A stretch of DNA of 64,000 nt from Corynebacterium atrinae. GTDB lineage: Bacteria > Actinomycetota > Actinomycetes > Mycobacteriales > Mycobacteriaceae. A program made the translations under genes and the position numbers. Location of the stretch: contig NZ_CP046977.1 of NCBI RefSeq assembly GCF_030408455.1, forward strand, positions 62,001-126,000, written 5' to 3'. Below are positions 51,730 to 59,279 of this stretch, piece by piece; the stretch's first letter is position 1, and each line of letters opens with the position of its first letter. The notes beneath the pieces were generated by a model. It did not search any database. It was given only the letters and a program-made list of their open reading frames with translations, and had not been told where the DNA came from.

Positions 51730-53003
51730 GTTTTGGTGGTTCGGGGGAAGGGCTTGCGGTACTTCACAAAAGACGGAACGAACAGTGCGCAAACCGCCGT
51801 ACCGACGATGACCAGAGCGCCACCCACCAGGGTGGTCAGCCCCACGCCCCAGGGGACCGCCGCCCACCCGTGTAGGACATCGGCCAGCCGAGGCCCGCCG
51901 ACGACGATGATGATGTACACCCCCTGGATGCGCCCCTGCACATGCTCCGCCGCCGACTGCTGCAAGATGGCCGTGCGCAACGCCGCAGAGAACATGTCCG
52001 CCGCCCCGCCCAGCACCAGCATGAACACCACCAACCAGGCGTAGATGCTCACCGCGCCGGGACTGAGCATGACGCCCAGGCCAGCGCCCATGATGGCCAC
52101 GCCCCACACGATGACGCAGACGAAGACCGCCCACCCCTGGCGCACCACCCGGGAAATCCACCCCGACACCAAGCCCCCGAGCACCGCACCGGCCGCCATA
52201 GAGGAATAGAGGAGCGCGAGCATGAGACCCGGTTCCCGCTCGCCGAAGTTAACGGCGGCGATCTCGGGATACAGCGCCCGCGGCATGCCAAAGATCATGG
52301 CAATGAGATCGAGCAGCATGGCCATCAGGAGGATCGGCTGGCGACGCAGGTAGCGCAGCCCATCGAGGACCGAATTCACCCCGGCCCGCCCGGCCTCCCC
52401 CTTCGGCGGCAGCGATGGCAGGGCCAGGACCGCCCCCAACGTGGGCAGCAACAGCAGGGCGTCGAGGAAATATAACCAGGAGAAACCGATGAAGGGGATG
52501 AGCGCGCCCGCGAGCAACGGCCCAATGATCGCCCCGGCCTGCATGAGCATCATGTTGAGGCTTGCCCCGGCTGGAAGATGGTCCAGCGGCAGAATCGTCC
52601 GGTTGACGGCCGTGCGCGTCGGTTGATTCACCGCGAAAAACGCTTGCTGCAGGGAGAATGTCGCCAGCAGCCACCAGACGTTGGTGCTGCCCGCGAGGGT
52701 CAATCCCCAGAACATGATCGCCGTGAGGATCATGCCAGTCGTCGTGGCAATGAGGACCTTGCGCTTATCCAAACTATCCGCGATTGACCCGCCGTAGAGG
52801 CCAAAGATGACCAGGGGAACGAGGCCGAACAAACCCGTCAGCCCGACGTAAGCGCTGGAACCGGTGAGCAGGTAGATCTGCGCGGGCACCGCCACCACCG
52901 TTAGTTGAGCGCCGATCGTCGTGGCGATGTTCGCGGTCCACAGGCGCCGATAAGCAGGCACCTGCAGTGGGCGGGTATCGGCTAGGAGGTCACGGATGCT
53001 CAC
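51723..53003 (-). CDS. MFS transporter, EntS-like exporter group
   Basis: A 426-residue membrane protein with 12 predicted segments. YRRLWTANIATTIGAQLTVVA and the motif A-like GSIADSLDKRKVLIAT (near 72-87) are typical of the EntS/TIGR00900 exporters that carry enterobactin, macrolides or other small molecules. Substrate is unknown. It lies upstream of the ROK regulator in the same direction with a 61-base gap holding two operators. It may belong to the regulon of that regulator, though its own promoter shows no such site in what I examined. Confidence 0.86.
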   Translation of the reverse strand: MSIRDLLADTRPLQVPAYRRLWTANIATTIGAQLTVVAVPAQIYLLTGSSAYVGLTGLFGLVPLVIFGLYGGSIADSLDKRKVLIATTTGMILTAIMFWGLTLAGSTNVWWLLATFSLQQAFFAVNQPTRTAVNRTILPLDHLPAGASLNMMLMQAGAIIGPLLAGALIPFIGFSWLYFLDALLLLPTLGAVLALPSLPPKGEAGRAGVNSVLDGLRYLRRQPILLMAMLLDLIAMIFGMPRALYPEIAAVNFGEREPGLMLALLYSSMAAGAVLGGLVSGWISRVVRQGWAVFVCVIVWGVAIMGAGLGVMLSPGAVSIYAWLVVFMLVLGGAADMFSAALRTAILQQSAAEHVQGRIQGVYIIIVVGGPRLADVLHGWAAVPWGVGLTTLVGGALVIVGTAVCALFVPSFVKYRKPFPRTTKTD

Positions 53004-53014
53004 GGGAGGTCATG

Positions 53015-53782
53015 TTAGCCCCGGTCTAGTTGCAACCCGGTGACCAGCTCTGGAAGCCCGAAAGCGGCTGTGGTGCGCCAGGAGACATCGGCATAGCGGG
53101 TCAGCTCAGTTTCCTGGGGAGAGATCTCCAGCACCGGCGTCCCCATCTCGCGGGCGATGAGCGGCAGCGACGCGGCCGGTTGCACCACCCCGGAAGTGCC
53201 GACGATGACCACGAGATCCGCCGACTGCATCCTCCCTTCCGCGTCTCGCCACGCTCGCTGGGGCAGCATCTCCCCGAACCAGACCACCCCGGGTCGGATG
53301 AGGCCGCCGCAGAACTCGCAGTTCGGGGGAGTGAGGCGCACGATGGGCTCAGCCGGGTAGCCCACTTCGCCGTTGAAAGGGCGGGAACAATGGGAGCAGC
53401 GGAAGTCGAAGAGCGAGCCATGCAGGTGGGTGACGTCCGCCGAACCGCCGCGCTCGTGGAGGTCATCGATGTTCTGGGTGGTCACTGATACCTCCGCCAC
53501 GTCCGCCCATTCGGCAATCGCGCGGTGTCCCGCATTGGGTTCCACTGCCCGGCAGCGCTGCGCCCGCCACAGGTACCAGGCCCACATGGGTTCTGGGTCG
53601 CGTTCCCAGGAATCGATCGAGGCCATCGCGATGGGATCGACCTTGCTCCACAGGCCGGTTTGGGCGTCGCGGAAGGTATGCAACCCGGACTCAGCCGACA
53701 TCCCGGCACCGGTGAAGACCTCGATGCGCCGGGCTGCCCGTGCCAGGTCAAAGGCTTGGGGGAATACGTCCATGTCTTCCAC
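53015..53782 (-). CDS. Sir2-family NAD-dependent deacylase, class III (SIRT5/CobB-like)
   Basis: A 255-residue sirtuin. GAGMSAESGLHTFRD (25-39), TTQNIDDLHERGG and HLHGSLF (catalytic His) are intact, and four zinc cysteines form CSHC and CEFC pairs. AWYLWRAQR supplies the Tyr-x2-Arg pair that marks class III enzymes acting on succinyl- and malonyl-lysine. It is therefore functionally distinct from the sirtuin at 13488. The start may be GTG 53782 or ATG 53773 three codons later. It is divergent from the LOG gene with 17 bases between starts. Confidence 0.9.
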   Translation of the reverse strand: MEDMDVFPQAFDLARAARRIEVFTGAGMSAESGLHTFRDAQTGLWSKVDPIAMASIDSWERDPEPMWAWYLWRAQRCRAVEPNAGHRAIAEWADVAEVSVTTQNIDDLHERGGSADVTHLHGSLFDFRCSHCSRPFNGEVGYPAEPIVRLTPPNCEFCGGLIRPGVVWFGEMLPQRAWRDAEGRMQSADLVVIVGTSGVVQPAASLPLIAREMGTPVLEISPQETELTRYADVSWRTTAAFGLPELVTGLQLDRG

Positions 53783-53799
53783 GCTATAGAATTCGACGC

Positions 53800-54375
53800 A
53801 TGGTGTCCGTTACTGCCGTGGCTGTCTATTGTGGCTCTTCCCACGGGGCCCGTCCTTCTTATACTCAGGCGGCGCGGGAGATGGGGGCCGCGCTCGCCGA
53901 GCGCGGGTGGCGGTTGGTCTACGGCGGCGGAGCGGTGGGCCTGATGGGGGAGGTGGCGGACGCGGTCGTCGATAAGCAGGGGGCGGTGACCGGGGTCATC
54001 CCGCGCCAACTCGTCGACCTTGAACTCTCCCACCCTGGGGTCACGCAGCTGGAAGTCGTGGACACGATGGCTCAGCGCAAGTCGCGGATGGAGGAGCTTG
54101 CCGACGCCTTCGTCGCTCTGCCCGGCGGTGCCGGCACGTTGGAGGAAGTCTTCGAAGTCCTCACGATGCAGCAGCTTGGAACCATCACCGGCCCCGTTGC
54201 CCTGTGCAACGTCGAGGGATTCTGGGATCCCCTGATTGCCATGCTGCAGCGGGCCGTCGAGGAAGGCTTCCTCTTGCCTAAGTATCTTGAGGCGCTCATC
54301 GTGGCCGAAGAGCCAGGTGAGATCCTCGCTGCCTTCGCCAGCTGGGAGCCACCCGGCGGAAAATGGGACGAATAA
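53800..54375 (+). CDS. LOG-family (lysine decarboxylase-like) nucleotide phosphoribohydrolase
   Basis: A 191-residue Rossmann-fold protein. Hallmark motifs are VYGGGAVGLMGEVADA and LPGGAGTLEEVFEV, the PGGxGTxxE motif of LOG cytokinin-activating enzymes and their bacterial TIGR00730 relatives that cleave ribose 5-phosphate from AMP-like nucleotides. The start is ATG 53800, 7 bases after TAGAAT, and gives the family N-terminus VAVYCGSS. The DUF885 gene follows 26 bases downstream. Confidence 0.92.
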   Translation: MVSVTAVAVYCGSSHGARPSYTQAAREMGAALAERGWRLVYGGGAVGLMGEVADAVVDKQGAVTGVIPRQLVDLELSHPGVTQLEVVDTMAQRKSRMEELADAFVALPGGAGTLEEVFEVLTMQQLGTITGPVALCNVEGFWDPLIAMLQRAVEEGFLLPKYLEALIVAEEPGEILAAFASWEPPGGKWDE

Positions 54376-54401
54376 GCCCGTCACCGCTACACTGGCCTGT
54401 C

Positions 54402-56081
54402 ATGAGTTCCGAGACCCTCGAGACCTCGCCGTTTAACGACGAGCGCTCACCGTCACTGCTCGATGCCTCCTGCGAGGCGTTTGTCCACGACCTAGCCGCC
54501 CTGTCGCCCACCGAAGCTACCGCCTGGGGCATCCCCGGCTACGACGGCGAACTGCAGGACTTCTCCCCGTCATACTGGGACGCTATCGCCGACCGAACCC
54601 GCGAGATGATCGCCGACATCGATGCCTTCGATGACGGCACCGATGCGTGCGACGACGACGATGATTTCGACGAGATTGACTACGTCACCGCCGCGGTCCT
54701 GCGCGATCGCCTCTGCCTCGATGTGGACCTGCACCACCACGGCGAGGACCTGGCGCAGCTGAACAACATCGCCTCCCCGGTCCAGGCCATCCGCGACACG
54801 CTGACGCTTATGCCCCAGGACACCCCGGAGCAGATCGACGCGATCCGTTCCCGCCTGTCCAAGGTCTCCGCTGCCCTGGCCGGTTACCGTGAGTCCCTTT
54901 CCGAGGCTGCCAGCCACGGCCACGTCGCCCCCGTCCGCCAGATCGACGAGGTCTACTCCCAGTGCCAGGACCTGGCAGATTCCAGCTCGTTGCTGGACAA
55001 CCTGGGTGTTGCTGCCGATTCGGCCGAGGTCGCCAGCGCCAAGCAGGCCTTCGCCGAGATGGCCGACTGGCTATCGGAGAACCTGGCCCCCCACGCCCCC
55101 CGCGAGGACGCCGTCGGCCGCGAACGCTACGCGCGCTTCTCCCACCTCTTCGTCGGCGATACCGTCGACCTCGATGAGGCCTACACCTGGGGCCTGGAGC
55201 GCCTGCGGGAGATCGACGCCGAGCAGCAGGCCATCGCCCGCGAGCTCTACCAAACCTCCGACGTGCGCCAGGCGTTCCGCCAGCTTAACGATGACCTGCG
55301 CTACACCCTCCACGGCGTCGACGAGCTCGTCTCCTGGATGCAGAAGACCGCCGACCAGGCCGTCACCGACCTCCACGGCAGCGCCTTCGACATCCCCGAG
55401 CCCGTCCGCACCATCGAATGCGCCATCGACCCGGCCGGCACCGGCGGCATCTTCTACACCCCGCCGTCCGATGACTTCTCCCGCCCGGGCCGCATGTGGT
55501 GGTCCGTCCCCGCCGGTCAAGACACCTTCCACACCTGGCAGGAATTGACCACGGTCTTCCACGAAGGAGTCCCCGGCCACCACCTCCAGATCGGCCAGAC
55601 TCTCGTCGAGCGGTCTCGGCTCAACCTGTGGCGCCGCGTCGCCTGCTGGAACTCCGGCCATGGCGAGGGTTGGGCGCTGTACTCCGAGCAGCTCATGGCG
55701 GAGTTGGGCTACCACGATGATCCCGGCACGCGCATGGGGCTTCTCGACGCCCAGCGTCTCCGCGCCGCGCGCGTCGTCCTCGACATCGGCGTCCATCTGG
55801 GCAAGCGCGTCCCCGAAGGTTCCATGGTCTGGGATGCCACCTACGCCAAGGCATTCCTGCGGGAAAACTCCGCCATGGACGGGGCTAACCTTCGCTTCGA
55901 GCTCAACCGTTACCTAGGCTGGCCCGGCCAGGCACCCTCCTACGCCCTGGGCCAGCGCCTGTGGGAACAGACCCGCGACGAGGCCGTAGCCCAGGGGCAA
56001 TCGGTGGCAGAGTTCCACCGCCGCGCCCTGTCGCTGGGATCGATCCCGATGTCGATCCTCCGGGAACAGGTTCTGGATTAA
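54402..56081 (+). CDS. DUF885 family metallopeptidase-like protein
   Basis: A 559-residue soluble protein. The zinc-peptidase-like motif HEGVPGHH lies near residue 395 in TTVFHEGVPGHHLQIGQTL, followed by GHGEGWALYSEQLMAELG with the third acidic ligand and RLRAARVVLDIGVH. This is the DUF885 family, related to M2/M3-type peptidases. An acidic stretch (DGTDACDDDDDFDEID, about residues 78-93) is unusual. ATG 54402 lies 8 bases after TACACT. Substrate is unknown; no export signal is visible. Confidence 0.9.
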   Translation: MSSETLETSPFNDERSPSLLDASCEAFVHDLAALSPTEATAWGIPGYDGELQDFSPSYWDAIADRTREMIADIDAFDDGTDACDDDDDFDEIDYVTAAVLRDRLCLDVDLHHHGEDLAQLNNIASPVQAIRDTLTLMPQDTPEQIDAIRSRLSKVSAALAGYRESLSEAASHGHVAPVRQIDEVYSQCQDLADSSSLLDNLGVAADSAEVASAKQAFAEMADWLSENLAPHAPREDAVGRERYARFSHLFVGDTVDLDEAYTWGLERLREIDAEQQAIARELYQTSDVRQAFRQLNDDLRYTLHGVDELVSWMQKTADQAVTDLHGSAFDIPEPVRTIECAIDPAGTGGIFYTPPSDDFSRPGRMWWSVPAGQDTFHTWQELTTVFHEGVPGHHLQIGQTLVERSRLNLWRRVACWNSGHGEGWALYSEQLMAELGYHDDPGTRMGLLDAQRLRAARVVLDIGVHLGKRVPEGSMVWDATYAKAFLRENSAMDGANLRFELNRYLGWPGQAPSYALGQRLWEQTRDEAVAQGQSVAEFHRRALSLGSIPMSILREQVLD

Positions 56082-56102
56082 CGTGCACTAGCATGGCTGG
56101 GT

Positions 56103-56432
56103 ATGACCCAGTTCATGCTTTCGGTGCACCACGACGGAGCACCCGCCTACCAGTCCGACGAGGACATGCAGGCCGCCTTCGCGGCGGTCAGCGCGTTCAA
56201 CGCTGACATCGAGAAGGCCGGCATCCTCGTGTACGTCAACGCGTTGCAGCCGCCGGAGACCGCCCTCATGGTCTTGGGCGATGGTTCCCGTGTCCCCTCG
56301 TCCGTCTCGGGCCGCCAGCTTGGTGGCTTCTGGATCGTCGACGTCCCCTCGCAAGATGAGGCCGCGGAAGTTGCCCAACGTGCCGCCGCTGCCTGTGGGC
56401 AGGCCATCGAGGTGCGCCAACTCGAGATGTAG
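56103..56432 (+). CDS. YCII-related protein
   Basis: A 109-residue protein of the YCII/DGPF ferredoxin-like fold. MTQFMLSVHHDGAPAYQSDED at the N-terminus, a central LVYVNALQPPETALMV and GGFWIVDVPSQDEAAEVAQRA are the family pattern, with the conserved His-Asp pair present (HHDG). Related proteins accompany ECF sigma factors; none is nearby here. TAGCAT lies 8 bases before the ATG. Its biochemical role is unknown. Confidence 0.88.
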   Translation: MTQFMLSVHHDGAPAYQSDEDMQAAFAAVSAFNADIEKAGILVYVNALQPPETALMVLGDGSRVPSSVSGRQLGGFWIVDVPSQDEAAEVAQRAAAACGQAIEVRQLEM

Positions 56433-56434
56433 GT

Positions 56435-57167
56435 CTACGCGGGGTTGATGGCGCGGTCCATCGCCCAAACGAGGATCTCGCTGTTTTCCTTAGTAGTGGC
56501 TTTTGTCTCTGGTGAGTCGGTGAGGCGGGCAGCGTCGCCTTCTGTCAATTGGTGCCCATTGAGGGTGATCGCCCCGGAGACCACGTAGACGTGCAGGTAG
56601 CGTGCCTGGGGAATGGTAACGGTGCTGCCTGCGCGGGGGCGCCCCGCCCACAGGGCCGCCTGCCGTGCCCTGATGGGCAGGGGAGAATCGGCCCCGGCAA
56701 TCTGGATGAGTTCTCCACTGGCCAGGTCCGCATTAGCGTCGTAGGTGGCGTGGAAAGGGGTGGTATCGAGTTCGTTGGTGGCTAGCCAGCTCTGGACTAC
56801 GCGCACGTTTTCCCGGCTGGTGTAACCGGCGGCGTTAACTGGCGTTAACTTCTGAGCGGCTCACCCCGGAACCTGCGGAGATCAGTTGCGCCGAGCCCGC
56901 CGGCAGGACTGTGGTGTCGGGAGCGCCGGAGTCGCGGTGCCGGAGTGCTCCCTCGGCGATCCAGCTGACGATCTCGATATTGTCGTGTTGATGCATGCTG
57001 AAGCCTTCGCCGGGAGCTACGACATCGTCATTGAACACCATGAGCAGGCCGAAGGAATTGGCCGCGAGGTCGAAATTGCCGGTGGCGGGAAATGACTGCC
57101 GAGAGAGGATGGCATGGTCGCGCCAATGGTCCCGGTCGGCGGAACGAATGACGGTAGTTGTTGACAT
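56435..57167 (-). pseudogene. Pirin-family gene disrupted by a 10-bp tandem duplication
   Basis: Two minus-strand frames together make one pirin-like cupin protein. The N-terminal part (57167 to 56835) reads GFSMHQHDNIEIVSWIAEGA, then SRSEVNAS and a stop; the C-terminal part (to 56435) carries GYTSRENVRVVQSWLATN and the second cupin-like half. GGCGTTAACT occurs twice in tandem at 56831-56850. Removing one copy restores a continuous frame SRSEVNAAGYTSRENV. The metal-binding HQHD is intact, so the loss may be recent, reversible or an assembly error. Confidence 0.88.
56831..56850. repeat. 10-bp tandem duplication GGCGTTAACT x2
   Basis: Two adjacent identical 10-mers inside the pirin gene. Their length is not a multiple of three, so the second copy causes the frameshift. 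Confidence 0.95.
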
Positions 57168-57168
57168 G

Positions 57169-58233
57169 TCATTTACCTTCGTCCTTGCCGCGTCTCCGCG
57201 TGATCAACCGAATCAACTGCGGCAGCCAGCCTGCGATGAGCAAGACGGCAAGCAAACGGATGAGCTGAACGGCCACAACGACCGGCCCGGCCCCACCTTC
57301 GCTGGACAAGGCGAGGACCGTCTCCAGCGCGCCCGGGCTGGTGGCGAGGTAAGCCTCGAAGTAGGAGATATCCAACCAGTGGGTCAGCGGCCACGCGGTG
57401 AGCGCGCAGGCGCCGATGATGACAACGATGAAGGTCACTGTGGCGGGCAGCTGGCGACCGAAGGCTTTCAGAGCGGGCAGGGAAAGCGCGCCGCCGCACA
57501 TCCAGCCGATCGCGAGGAAGGCGATGATGCGGAACAGGTCCGGGGGAACGAGGGTGAGGCCGTCGGGAAGTAGGAGCGATACGCCCACCGTGATCAACAG
57601 CGGCCCGAGAACGCTGGGCACCGGGAGCCGGACGAGCGCGCCGATTTTCTCTCCGAACAAAGCGATGACGGTGATAGCGATCATCATGAACCAGACCTGG
57701 TCGCTAGCCGACGCTGCGGACCCGGAGGAGGGGGCGGAGAACAGCGCCGTGATCAGTGGCAATGAAATAGACACGACGAGCAGTCGGAGATACTGGGCGA
57801 GGGAGACGAAGCGGAAATCAGCGCCCACCTCCCGCGCTAGGACCGGCATGATTGAGGCCCCACCGGCGAGCATGGAGAGGATGCCCGTCTCGGGGCTGAC
57901 GGTACGTTCTCGCGAGGCCAACAACACCCCGCCGCCGATGCCGATCCCCAACGTCACGATCGAGACCAGTAGCCCCGGAAGCAGGTAGCCGCCGAGCACA
58001 CCAAGCGGCACTCCGAGCAGGGGCAGGGCGGCCAGCATGCCGATAATGCCGCGGCCGAAGCGGTAGATGCCATCGTTGAGCGGCAGCTCCTCCCCGCTGA
58101 CCAGTGCCATCGTCCCGGACACGATGATCGCCGCCAGGATCCACGCCGCGGGGACGTTCCACAACGCGAAGAGAGTGCCCAGGGCAACGGAACAAGGAGC
58201 AACGATAAGCCAGCGCGCTACTACCGTGTTCAT
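57169..58233 (-). CDS. AbrB-family membrane protein (putative ammonia monooxygenase-type transporter)
   Basis: A 354-residue integral membrane protein with about ten hydrophobic segments in two related halves: LLASRERTVSPETGILSMLAGGAS and LATSPGALETVLALSSEGGAG carry the duplicated signature of the AbrB family (TIGR03082). The name ammonia monooxygenase is historical; function is unproven and transport is likely. ATG 58233 lies 8 bases after TAGGGT and yields the family N-terminus; a longer frame is antisense to the TSUP gene. The broken pirin gene follows immediately on the same strand. Confidence 0.87.
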   Translation of the reverse strand: MNTVVARWLIVAPCSVALGTLFALWNVPAAWILAAIIVSGTMALVSGEELPLNDGIYRFGRGIIGMLAALPLLGVPLGVLGGYLLPGLLVSIVTLGIGIGGGVLLASRERTVSPETGILSMLAGGASIMPVLAREVGADFRFVSLAQYLRLLVVSISLPLITALFSAPSSGSAASASDQVWFMMIAITVIALFGEKIGALVRLPVPSVLGPLLITVGVSLLLPDGLTLVPPDLFRIIAFLAIGWMCGGALSLPALKAFGRQLPATVTFIVVIIGACALTAWPLTHWLDISYFEAYLATSPGALETVLALSSEGGAGPVVVAVQLIRLLAVLLIAGWLPQLIRLITRRRGKDEGK

Positions 58234-58258
58234 GCCAATGCACCCTACCCTTAGTTCC

Positions 58259-59026
58259 ATGGGTGCAGAGATCTGGATAACGCTTCTCGCGGGTGCCGCT
58301 GTCGCCGGATGGATAGATGCGGTCATCGGTGGAGGCGGCCTCATCATGATTCCGCTACTGCTGGCCGTCGTCCCGGGGCTCGCGCCGGCGACGGCCCTCG
58401 GCACGAACAAGATGGTGTCCGTCTCGGGTACGGCCTCGGCGACGGTGACCTTGGTCCGGAAGTTGAAAGCGCCGATTAGCTGGCGTTTCGTGCCCATCGC
58501 TGCGGTATGTTCCGGGGCCGGAGCGGCATCCGCCGCGCTTATCGACGCCGCCGTCATGCGGCCCATCATCATCGTCTTGCTGCTGGCGGTGGGCACCTTC
58601 GTGGCGTTGCGCCCGTCCTTCGGACAGGGCACGCCCAGCGACAAGCCGATCGAAACGTGGCGGCGCTGGGCCCTGCTCGTGGCCGTCGCGGGCATCGCCT
58701 TCTATGACGGCATCTTCGGGCCCGGTACGGGCATGTTCCTCATCATGGCGTTCACGGCGCTGCTCTCCCAAGACTTCTTGCGTTCGGCGATGATGGCAAA
58801 GGTCGTGAACACGGCGACCAACCTTGGTGCCCTCGTCGTTTTCGCGTGGGGAGGCCACGTCTGGTGGCAGCTGGGTCTGGCATTGGCCGTATCCAACATC
58901 ATCGGCGCACAGCTCGGGGCGCGGACGATCCTCGGCGGAGGCGCCCGACTCGTGCGGGTAGCTTTGCTCGTCGTGGTTGTCATGATGAGTTCCTACCTGG
59001 CGTGGCAGCAGCTGTCAGGTCGTTAA
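58259..59026 (+). CDS. TSUP-family sulfite/organosulfonate exporter-like protein
   Basis: A 255-residue membrane protein with about eight hydrophobic segments in two halves. IDAVIGGGGLIMIPLLL (near residues 18-34) and FYDGIFGPGTGMFLIMAF are the twin glycine-rich TSUP/TauE signatures. Related proteins move sulfite, sulfoacetate or other anions. ATG 58259 lies 7 bases after TACCCT, while the divergent AbrB gene starts 25 bases away with its own box, so both are probably leaderless. Confidence 0.9.
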   Translation: MGAEIWITLLAGAAVAGWIDAVIGGGGLIMIPLLLAVVPGLAPATALGTNKMVSVSGTASATVTLVRKLKAPISWRFVPIAAVCSGAGAASAALIDAAVMRPIIIVLLLAVGTFVALRPSFGQGTPSDKPIETWRRWALLVAVAGIAFYDGIFGPGTGMFLIMAFTALLSQDFLRSAMMAKVVNTATNLGALVVFAWGGHVWWQLGLALAVSNIIGAQLGARTILGGGARLVRVALLVVVVMMSSYLAWQQLSGR

Positions 59027-59051
59027 CAGGACGGCTCTTTATGTTGAAGTC

Positions 59052-59279
59052 ATGAGCATCAAAGTTGATAGCCACCAGGTTCGAGCTCCCGAAGAGCTCG
59101 CCGGAGACGTGAACGCAACGCTGGACTTCATTTCCCGGGAGCTGTTCTTGGCACAGGTGTACGGGGAGCTGGGGGTGGAGATCATCGCCAGCCCGGAGGT
59201 CCTCCCGACGCTCGCCCGCGCAGCCGGAGCCTTTGACGGCGCTGAGCTGCCCGCCGGATTCCGGCTCCTCGAAGGTTAA
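59052..59279 (+). CDS. Small conserved-looking protein of unknown function
   Basis: A 75-residue acidic protein, MSIKVDSHQVRAPEELAGDV onward, with no recognised domain. TATGTT lies 6 bases before the ATG, and the preceding gene ends 25 bases upstream, so it may have its own start or be read through. Composition (helical middle, FISRELFLAQVYGELG) is that of a folded protein rather than chance. Its stop interlocks with hrpB (TTAA). Confidence 0.65.
   Translation: MSIKVDSHQVRAPEELAGDVNATLDFISRELFLAQVYGELGVEIIASPEVLPTLARAAGAFDGAELPAGFRLLEG

Noticed and set aside
58233..58695. N-terminal extension of the AbrB-family protein to 58695
   Set aside because: It is antisense to the TSUP gene and lacks hydrophobic segments; ATG 58233 has a -10 box and the family N-terminus.
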